Below are positions 24,467 through 35,500 of a stretch of DNA of 64,000 nt, piece by piece. Origin of the DNA: Rotaria sp. Silwood1. Taxonomy: Eukaryota; Rotifera; Eurotatoria; Philodinida; Philodinidae. The stretch is from contig CAJNOP010000002.1 of NCBI GenBank assembly GCA_905250075.1, positions 4,115,170 to 4,179,169 on the forward strand, read 5' to 3'. Below the pieces are notes generated by a model, which saw only the letters and a program-made list of their open reading frames with translations, did no database searches and was not told the origin of the DNA. Both the position numbers and the translations under genes were made by a program. Position 1 is the first letter of the stretch. Every line of letters starts with the position of its first letter.

Positions 24467-25954
24467 AGGGTATCTTTACTACTATGCTTTATTATTGAGC
24501 TTCATAGTCATTTTTTAAGTGTTTTCTAGATAAAATGATGGAATATTCCTTGTGGTTATTTACTTTCGTTCTTCCTTTTTTTTTTTTTCTACATCAACGT
24601 TTTTTATTAGTTGCGATAAACTTAGCGGTAAGAGATTTAGACAATAGAATCATCTATTTCATATGGGATTCTGGATACAGATTACTGTCACCTGACTGTT
24701 TGTCTACGTTTATTACTTGTTTTCTTCATAACTTACTACATGTGCAATTATGATAAGAATACCATTAGTAGCTTTTGCATCCTTGTGTAATGTTTGAAAC
24801 TATTCTGATGGTTTTGTCATTTGCGAGACAAAAAGTAAAAAAATACTATTGACTGTGTAATATCTACTTTTTTCTCAATTTACACTTCTTTTTTTCTTTC
24901 ATACACACACACATCATTGTACTGCATTCGTACTTTTATTATTATTTTAGTTGTAGTCTCGTAAACTGAAGAGATGAGTAATATGTTTTATATGGCCATC
25001 TATTTTTTTTTTTGAAAAGCTTTCTTTTGCATTCAGAAAAAAACAAAAATATTGAAAAAAAATAGTCATTTTTTCTAATATCGCTGTCAATCTAGCTTTC
25101 TTCTTCATCCGTTTCTTTCTCTTATTCATTGTCGCTCAAGTGAGTAGGAAGAGAATTGGGTTTTATGCACATAGTAACATCTGTTTTCTATACGAGAATG
25201 TATGTCAGATGAAACGATACAGACATATGTTGTTTTCATTGTACGAGTTTTTTTTTCATCGTACGCTATGTAGTGCGAAATTTGTGTATGTGTGCAGAAT
25301 TGAGCATCATAGACGAAAAAAATATGACTGTTTTTCGGACAATAATAATAATAATAATAATAAAACATTTGCATAGATGAATCAAGATAGAAAGAAAAAA
25401 AGGAAAAATAAGTAACGTCAGCTGATGAATGTAATTGCTTGTTTTCACTTTCTTTTTCTTTTCATTCTATTAAAATCAACGTATCTGTTTTTTAAAAAAT
25501 TTCTCTTCTCTTTTTTTGTAGTTATCAGCATGTTTTCAATTCATTTTTTTTTCTAAGTACTTTATAAGACACATTCTTCCTTCATCTTCAATTTTTGTAT
25601 GCAGATGATAAAACTTTTCCCCACAAAAAAAAGATAAATGCACTTTGAATCATGGGCGTTTCATTGATAATAAACAGCTGAAAAATTCCTTTGCGTACGA
25701 CATCACAGAAGCAATAGTAAGTGAAGAAAAAAAAAAACAGGCGAAAAATAACAAAAACAACGTCTCTGTTTGGTGTACTTCATCAAAAAACTGTTTTCAT
25801 CATCAAATTCCATGCACATACCCACACTCATTTTTTTTTATCCTTTCGAATTGCAAAGAAAAAAGAATAATAATAATCATACTACATGTCTTGTATTTTG
25901 AGTAGGAAAATATTTATTTTTTATTTTTTTTTATTTATTTTAGACGTACACTAA

Positions 25955-27507
25955 ATGGCGTGCGACGAGGTGTCACCACCAAAAAAACGTTGGCAACAAC
26001 GAAGTTGTTCATCAACACCTTCACCATTATCAATAGCACAATTTACATTAGATGCAAGTCAATGGCGTCATCAGAGTGTACTTGTTCTTGATAATCAAAA
26101 TCTAAATATATATCATATGGGTAATATTCTTGATATAATTGATTCTCGTCTTATTACAATATCACTTCGTGATCAAGAATCATCAACAATTAATGTTGAT
26201 TTATCAAAACCAATTTGTAATCATTTACCATCAATTATAATTGATAATATCCCGGCATGTCAAGATCTTGTTATCAATACACAAGTATGCGTTCGACGAA
26301 TAAAAACTAGTAAATTAAATCAATTTCAATGTGGTCGAATACGAGCTAAACATCCGACACGTTTAGAATTTTCAATTGATTTAAATACTACACATAACAA
26401 TAATAATAATAATAATGGTGATGAAATTGATCAAGATGAAAATGATAAAGAAGATTTATGGTTCACAAGACAAAATATTCGTTTATTAATTGAACCATGG
26501 CATGAAGAGTTACGTCTTTATCGTGAAAATTTACCTATGTCAACTATGTTTCGACCAATATCAGTTGAATTATCAACAAATAATAATAATGATGAACAAC
26601 AAAAGATAGCATTTCCAACACCACCAATTGAAAATAAAGATGAAGATGATGAAGAAGTCGAAAGAGAATTACAAAAACATGAACAAGCAGCTAATAAATT
26701 ACAAGGAATAAAAAAAGGAGATATATTTACAATGAGGTAAAACAAAATATTATTTTTTTATTTTGTTTTTCTTTGATTATTTTCTTTCTATTTTTTAAGT
26801 AGTACGGGAATACGTAAAAAATTTAATGGAAAACAATGGCGTCGCTTATGTGGTATTGATCAATGTCAAAAAGAATCCCAACGACATGGTTTTTGTTCAA
26901 AACATTTATCACAAATGCGTGAACCAAATGCTTTTTCTCAACAAATGCAACGATTTGTTGGTTCAATGGGAAATTTTCATCATATTACTGCTTTTCCATT
27001 TCTTGCAGAAATTTATCAACATCGTTTCGATTATACTCCTATATTACCGCCACCTCCACCACCGCCACCATCAGTCATACCATCAATTTATCATTCGACG
27101 GTTCCAGTATTACCAACTACATTAAATACAATTTCTTCACTTCGATCTTATTCAACACCATCCCCATCATCGACAACATCGTTACTAGTCAATCCAAATC
27201 AATCACCTAGTGCTTTCGTACCACTTATACCGGTTGTTCGACAACATTCCGTCGATTTAACTCCACCACCATCATCTTCATCATCAACACCCGTTCTATC
27301 AATTAATACGAATTCATCTGTTCGTCGATCAACTGACGATGATGATTCAGATATTGATATTGAAACGCTACCATCACCTAGTAAGATTCAAAAAACAGAA
27401 ATATATGAAATAAAAGAACTGTTTTTTTTTTTTTTCTTTTAGCCAGTAAACGACTTCGTTGCGATAATTATGAAAATGGCAAGTACAATTATAATACAAA
27501 TAAATAA
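25955..27507 (+). CDS. Capicua-like N-terminal module protein without HMG box
   Basis: Capicua is an HMG-box repressor downstream of receptor tyrosine kinases. Three exons (25955-26736, 26800-27380, 27443-27507) give 475 residues. A folded-looking region (about 25-150: [18 protein letters not shown] ... [19 protein letters not shown]) resembles the N-terminal domain of long Capicua. Residues 264-297 read [15 protein letters not shown] then [18 protein letters not shown] recall this signature from Capicua. Its Cys/His spacing (C278-x4-C283-x9-C293-x2-H296) suggests a small metal-binding motif. A proline-rich tail and an acidic segment follow ([21 protein letters not shown]). Acidic and Asn-rich linkers are low complexity. 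No HMG box is encoded before the next gene at 29541. The last exon may end differently if a GC-AG intron (27479-27528) is removed. The family assignment rests on memory of the motif. Confidence 0.65.
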
Positions 27508-29540
27508 TATTAATGTTGTGTCTTACAGCTGTTACTGTTATTAAAACATTTTTAAAAAAAAGTTTTTTTTTTTTTTTTTTGATAAAACAGAACAGTTGAT
27601 CGTTTTATTTTTCGTTTTCTTTCCATGATTCTTTTCTCTTTCTGTTCATCCTTCGTCTGTTTTCGATACAATCAATTTTTTTTTTGTCTTCTTCCCTTTT
27701 GCTTGTGTCCTCTTCTTGTTTATTTGAAACTTGTGATGAGCTAGTCAAGTCGGATCAAATCACGGTGTGTATGTTTACCTGCTTAGTGGTTAGCAAAAAA
27801 GACGGAAACCTTGATGTGATCGAGGCCTATTTTGCACTTTCATTTGTGTCTTTTTTTTATTATTCAAATACTATTTTCTTTTCGTATTTGTTTCTTCAAG
27901 AGATGTGTCGAGTTTGTTTTCTTTCTGATAAAGTTGAACGTGCCACTGTTGATCTCACAAAATTACTATTATCTGATGTTATCATCTGGTTTGGTGAAAC
28001 ATCCTGTTCTCTTTTTTTTAATTTTGTTTATCCGGTTCTTCTTTTCTCTCTCTCTCTCTCTCTATTTATCTTTTTGATTTTATGCATAGTTTAGATATTA
28101 CAAGTGTTATAAACACAAGATGTTTTCTTGTTTTTTTCTTTAGTTTATCCTATGAACTTCAGTTAAACAAACAGAGAAAAAGAGAGAGAGAGAGAGAGAG
28201 AGAAAGGAAGGAATATTTTGTAGTAGTATTGCATCATTGTAGCATGATTATTGCGATTTCAAGTGTTTTTTATAATGTAGGTTTAACAGCTATACGTTTT
28301 TTTTTAGAAAAAACGCATAAAAGATAATGAATTTATATATATTGAAAATTTTCTCATCGACAAACTTCATTTCAATGAATATTGAATTTACTGAAATTTT
28401 TTTATGTATCAAATCAATGATCGGGTAACGCTTGTTCTAGAAAACATTGCTTTAGATCATAAAAATATACTTTACAAAAATATATTTAAATAGACAATAA
28501 AATAATTTTTATTAAGTTATGATTTAAAACTTAGTGATAGATACATTGTTATTTTTCACTATATACTTTAAAATATGGCTATTTAATTAGGTGGGTTGGC
28601 TTGAATGACATGAAAATTGTATATATTTAAATAAGACTAATTAACTTTCTGTATAATTAATTTTTTGCTTTGCACGAATGTCATTACTAAAAAAAAACAT
28701 TTAGTAAGATATATTTTCACAATATAAGGTAGTGCTAATGACTACCCTTTTCAATTCATAAAACTTGTTTATGGAAAACCTGAATGATAATTATGCATGT
28801 GGCTGATTAACGGAAACAATACTCTTTCAATAAATATAATGATAGAATATAATTAATTAATTAAATGTTTTGAAGAATTTGTTGTCATAAGCAACGAAAC
28901 TACTGTATACATAACGCAATAAGCGTCATATATGTTAATACATAATTTTCTTCTCTTATCTTTAGATAATATATGTAACGTGATCTTACCTACTTGAATT
29001 GTGTAAATGATATTTGTTTTTCGTATCTTATTTTTTTCATATCAACTTTAAACAAAGACAAACATTGATAAAAAGACTTTGTTTAGTTTAAAAAACAAAA
29101 CAAATTTTTTAGATTTTGTTTAAACTATAAGCTTATGAATATTTCTACTAAGTTGAATATTACTATTAAAATATAAACATATATAAATTAAAGTATTGAA
29201 CTCTTGAAATATGTTTGTAATAGAACAAGAAACATAAAATGAACATTTAAAAAATTTTACAGTACAATAAAACCAGTATGAACATTGTAAATTCATTGAA
29301 GTCTATCTTTTATTTTTAATATGTCAAAGATACGTCGTCATATAAAATAACCTTTAAGAAAAATAAATAAATGACATATCGCTGATTCAGATAAAAGTTT
29401 TTTTTTTTTTTAATAAACGTGAATAATTTATCGGATTATGTTACTTTTTGTGGAACAGTATATTCTATGTATTGAACAATGTAAATTGATATTGAAAAAA
29501 CGGTGTAAATAATCAAATGACTTAACATTCTTTGTTTCAG
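27508..29540. other. Capicua-like 3' region to FCSK
   Basis: The region holds a long poly-T run near 27561-27581 and the microsatellites (CT)n at 28045-28063 and (GA)n at 28181-28203, which together could pair as an imperfect hairpin. Frames at 27684-28094 look like T-rich noise. I searched by eye for an HMG-box core (RPMNAF-like) on this stretch and saw none. A 3' splice site (TTTGTTTCAG) ends at 29540, directly at the FCSK ATG. Confidence 0.45.
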
Positions 29541-32500
29541 ATGTCTAGTGAAAGTGTGATCGTTGGAGAACAGGTTTGTTTTTTTTTTTGGAAGATCTGT
29601 TTCATTTAACATGTATCTTCTAGATACCATTGTCATTGAATGAAAACGCTCGACATATAAACTGGACAGTAATTGTAGTCACAGCATCAGATCAAGAAAG
29701 TGCTTATGCATTTGATTTTAGTCTGTATACTTTCAATATGTATACATTTTGATAAATAAGTTTGTTTTGTTCTAGTTCTACGACAACGACAACGTTATGG
29801 ATTAATAGATAAATCAACTATTATACTCACTGTGAATGATCCACAAGAAAAACTCGGCAGTGGTGGAGCAACATTGAATGCACTCTTAGTTGCTACAGAA
29901 ATCTTGAGTGCTAAGGCTGGCTACTCTGTTAGTTAACAATTATTTTTGAAAAATATATGAAATATTTATTTTATTAGCTTATCAATACAAGTGTCTTACA
30001 TTCCGCACATATATTAATTCTTCATACAGTAAATTTAAATTGTTTTTAGAAATAATATCACTTATATTTAATTATTTAAAGGGTCGTATATTTCCATATG
30101 ATGCGTGTCATCGTTCATTAGCAACATTACCTGCTCGTTTTGGACCGAATCGTCCATGGCTTTTAACCAATTTAGATTTACTTATACATGATTTTAATAA
30201 TCTTGTAAGACTTTTTAATTATCTATCACCCTAGAAAAAAATAAAATAAAACAAAATATCTAGATTGCTTCAAGCAAATTGCCTTATGGTGTTTGGATTA
30301 GTAGTACTGATGCATTTGTAACATTGCCGAAAAATGGTATATTTCAAATGATTGATATATTTATCTGTTATGACCTTTGTTTCGTACATTTCAAGGTATT
30401 GAAGTTCCATTTGATAGTGACATTCATGCATTAGCAACGTTAGAAGATGTTCAATATGCCGCCGGGCATGGTGTTTACATTATTAATAAAGAAAAAGTAA
30501 TAGAACAAAAAAGTCTTCTTTCTACCTAGATTTTCTTCTGTTTTCTTATTTTCTAGAATATTGTTACAAATATTTTATATCGTGCCTCGATTGATGAATT
30601 AAATAAACATACAAACAATGATCACAAAGTGCCAACTGTAGGTAGAATTCGAAAAAGAAAACGAAATTATATTTGTCACCTTAAGCATAGTAAAAGAAAA
30701 TTAAAAAATACTGGATGTGAGGAAAGTTTTGCAACATTTTTTGTTTTCCATTTAATTCTGAGATGCCCCATTGAATGTTCTACTTAGGTCATAAGATCAA
30801 ATCTTTATATCTATATTCATTCGAAATTTGAATAGACATTCAACACTAAACACGTGTATTATTGTGTTGTTATTTTCTACAAGGAAAAATAAACGAAAGT
30901 CGGAAATTGTCGAATTTGGATTGTGATGGTTATTGTTTATTCATTTTGGCTATAACGTTTATAACCAATCAGAGACCATGGGTTGGCCTTCAAAACATGA
31001 GGATTATTACTCATCTTCATCTAAAATACATGCGAAGAAAATGATTGTGTCAGTTGATCTGGATGCCTCGTCCTGAAATAAAACGTTGTTTTTTCTTCTG
31101 TCACTCTCGAATATATAGTCTAAAATTAGTGAGCTCGATGCACAAATTGTTCGAAAAAAAAAACTTCTTCAACTGTTGAAAAAAATAGTAAAAAAGAATA
31201 AGACTTAACAAAATAATACAATTAGAATTTGGCTTTAAATGATAATGATGATGAAAAATACGTTGAAGAGAAATTAGTGCCGATCTCGTTGAAAGTATTG
31301 ATGGAGTGATGAATGCTTTGGATTTTTACAGTACTTGAAGCAATCCATTTTATCTAATATTGATTTGATTAAAAAGAACCTTAGATATCAATCAGAGTTA
31401 GATACAAAAACAGAAAATATTGCAAAACTTTACTCACATTCGATATTCATAACAAATTAGTTTATTTATACGATAATAAAGTAAAATGAAACACAGAGAA
31501 TATTTGTAAATAAATAATCACTGGAATAATGTCGATCAATAGTAACAGCAAACAATCAACACTTAAAAAAGTACCATAGAATTGTATGGATCTATTGTGT
31601 TTATAAAGACAAAGTATAAAACTCTTTACTCAAGATCGATTGAAGAAATCTATCGAAAACTTTACTACTAAGAGTAGTTTTTTTCTTAACCCTTTACCCC
31701 CGGATGGGTCGTTTTCGACCCATTCATAAAATCTATCTATTTGAGTTAATAAAACATGGGATCAAGACGATTCTTGAATATTGTGTAAAGCATTCAATAA
31801 GCTATAAATTGGTAAATAAACTAAACTTTTTTTACTGTTCCTTAGTTAAGATATCAGTGCTGCAAAATGATGATTTTCCAAAAAAGTGGAAAAAATCGAA
31901 TTTTTCGAAACAAATTGTTCTCTACCAGCAGTGAATAGAGATCTTTCGGAATTTCTGTTGTATGTTTGTAGGTGATTGAGTCCACTACGAGGCTAGATTT
32001 GTTTCGAAAGCTTTCAGGATAGTTTAGTAGGGAAGATAAGGTAAAGTACACAATGATTCCTAAAGTGTTTCTAAAACATCGCCGTCTCTGCTTATCAACA
32101 TCTACAAATCAATATAAAAATTTTGTTTCAACCACACAGAATTATAGAGAGAATAGTTTCCTACAAAATAAAATGTCGTCGAGGCTCTGCGACGCTTTTT
32201 GACTGAACTACATCAGTTTTCCTGAAAGCATTAGAAAATTCTTTCAAATTTTTTCCCGTACTCCCCCTCAGGAAACGGCCGTAAACCGAAAGATAGTATT
32301 TGATTGATCTGTTCATATTTTTGGCATATTGGAGGCATCAATACTCTATTCCAACGGTTCTTTCATCCCTAGCACTTCGGAAACTACTGTCGGGGGTAAA
32401 GGGTTAAATATAGAATGTTATAGTAGAAAAAAGGTTTTTTAACATCATTTTCTCAAATTAAAATATTTATTAAGAGTCATTTAATCGTCTTCATTAATAT

Positions 32501-35500
32501 CATATATTATTTTTGTCATATTTAGATTTGTAGTATTGTTTTTTTCTCGGTTAGTTTTGCTGAAAAATTATTGAGTAAGATAATTTATAATTCAAAACAT
32601 GCATTGAAAAAGTGCTTGTTTTTATTTAGATTTTCATGCTAGTCCACCGCTTGATAGTTGTACTTACGAAGGTATTGATAGTGGATCACAACCGAGTAAA
32701 GTAAAAAAAATTATAAAAAATAATTTTTGTTTGCTTTTGTATTAGAATGTTTTTATGTTTTTTTTTTCAGCTATCACTCTATTTTGATTTTCTACTTGCT
32801 ACTTGTACTGATATTTCATTCGATGAATATTTATCATCACATTATCGAAATTATACAAATGATTTAATAAAACAATCAGAAATTTTTCTATGGAATCAAT
32901 TAAATGGAAAAACAAAATTTACATGTGGTAAAATATCTTTTTTAATAAAAAATTTCTTATCTTTTTATACTGAATGACTTAGGTATTCTTCCGAATAGCT
33001 GCCATTTTCAATACATCGATACACAATGGCCTTATTTAAATAAATATAATATTCATTCTCAACGTGAAGATATTCAATGGTCATCAATTCAACATTCAAT
33101 TATTGATAACAAACAAATACAAACACAAAATTTATCAATTATAAATAGTATTGTTTATAATGAATGTAATTTAGGTGAAAATATATCAATACATAATTCT
33201 ATTGTTGGAAATCGTGTTACACTAGGAGATAATTGTTGTATTCTATCAGTTGATTTCTCTAAAGAAGTAAAAAAAAAACAAACTTTTGTTCTTTATCTAT
33301 TTTATTTATATTTATTATTGAGGATTTTCATTTAACACTTCCATCTGATGTTATTATTCAACGTATTATATTATCATTACAAAGAACAAGTGACACATCA
33401 AATAATCAATTAGATGTTTATACAATGATTGGAATTCATGATGATGTGAATCGAGTATTTACGGATAAAAATTTTACTATATTAAATATGTCATGGAATC
33501 AATTTCAAAGACAAACTGGTATTGATATTTGGGATTTATGGCCAGATTTACAGGTAACGATAAAAGTTTTATATTTTTTATCGACTGTTTAATTATATAA
33601 GATGCAAAAAAAAGTTCAAAACTTCGAGCAGCAATTTTTTTTATACATGGTTAGATAGAGTTAGACAAGTTGAGTAAGAATATTTATTTTATTATTTCTT
33701 TTGATAGTCTAAACTTGATAGATGTAGACTCGATATGAAGATCTAAATCTATGAGACTGATTCTTAGTATTATTCAACTTTGCTATCATCATGAAATCAG
33801 CACCAACTAACTTTTCAAGCTATTGGTGATAGCTTTTTTATAAAGCTATTTAGTTTTTTGTATATCATGATATATCTAACTTATTATACACTATTGGAAT
33901 CACCAGACATTCACTTCAGCAGTATAGTTTTGGTTTTCCAAAATATGTAATATTATAGAGCAAAACCTCATTCAACGCTTGCACAAGATCCCTAAAATGT
34001 GGAACACGACTAGTAATAGGAGGTTTTCTTCACTGAAACTCGGCATTTTTTTAAAATAAAAATGGCGAATTCGGATTCAGCACGAAAATCGTAGTCAAAT
34101 AGAATGATTTCCTCTCATATCCGAAGACTTTGATTTTTTGACGATTTTTGATCCCAGGCAAAACTCAATCATTTTTATGAAAAAACTAAAATCAAGTGAA
34201 CGTTTTCAAAATGTACTTTGGTCGATTCCGTTTTTCACACTGATTCCAAATCTACCATTTTTAACTTGATAATTAGCAATTTTTTGTGAAGAAAACCTTG
34301 CATTATTGGGAGTATTCTATGCTTTAGGGATTCTATGCAAAGGTTGAAAAACTTTTTTTCTCCAAAACCAGTAATAGTTTGAAAAATTAAAGCTATAACT
34401 TTGAAGTGCAATAGCTGCCAGTTCCAATGGTATATAAAAATTAGATATATCATGAGATAGAAAAAAACTAGACAACTTTGTGATAAACGTTACTGACAGG
34501 TTGAAATGTGATTTACCGTTTATTTTACGATGATAGCATACTCGAATAGGACCAAAAATTAGTCCCATAGATTCATTTTTTCAAGTTGAGTTTAAACAAA
34601 TTAGTTTTATAATACGTATGAAATAGAAAACTTTTTAGGATTGAGAATATATATTAGTTTTCTAATATGAAAAACGTGCTTTTTGAAAAAAAAATGGACC
34701 ATTCAGGACTAGCGAAAAAACTCGATTTTTTTCGTTAAAATACTTTCAAAAAGAAATAATAAAATACAGATTCTTATTCAACTCGTCGAGCTCTATCTAA
34801 TAATGTATTTTAAAAAAAAGTGAAAAGGAAAGTTTTATTCGAATTTTATATTTTTTACGCCTTGTATATATATATATATATATATTTTAGAATGATCCCG
34901 AAAAAAGAACATTAGCAAATGCTCATTTTTATCCAGTATTACATTTTAATAATATTTCATCATTAAATGATGATTTACTTTGGCTTTTTAATCCATCCAA
35001 TGAATTACGACAACAATGGAAATCATCATGGCGTTTATCACTTAATGATATATTAATTCGAGCTGATCTCTATAAAGAAATAATTCGTCGTCAAGATTTA
35101 TTTCATAGAATATCTCGACTAAAAATTCTTGATTTATTATTTCTTCATGGAAGCAAACAAAAAGTTGATGATTCATATTTAGCATTATTAAAACAAACTA
35201 TTGCTGATGGACATAGTAAAGAAATACTTGATGCATTTGATCGTGCATGTTTAACTAATTATAATAAATTACAAACATTATCTTGCCTTTTTTCAGCTAT
35301 TGCTAATACATTAGCTGAATTAGCTGGTGGAGATCGTGCTGGTGTTCGTTCTGGACCGTATCTTAATCGTGAATGGCAATATGCATTATCAATGTTCGAA
35401 GAAGGAAAATATCTTTTAAGTATTCAACATTTAATTAAACAAAGACAATTATGGATGGATAGATCTGATCTTTTAATACGAGCTGCTCGTCATTATGATG

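Larger units (their letters stand above)
23668..25954. other. GXYLT to Capicua-like intergenic/5' leader region
   Basis: No protein gene supported. It contains T-rich and A-rich tracts, the candidate promoter described separately, and an (AAT)n microsatellite at about 25341-25364. Overlapping short frames on both strands around 24000-25450 are low-complexity and do not chain through splice sites. Confidence 0.45.

Noticed and set aside
24535..24753. 72-codon frame starting MMEYSLWLF
   Set aside because: It is hydrophobic and T-rich, contains a good splice donor inside, and does not continue in frame into the Capicua-like exon; more likely part of a 5' UTR exon.
31704..31934. 76-codon frame inside the piggyBac-type MITE
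   Set aside because: No similarity to a transposase, no splice context, and the element is far too short to encode one.
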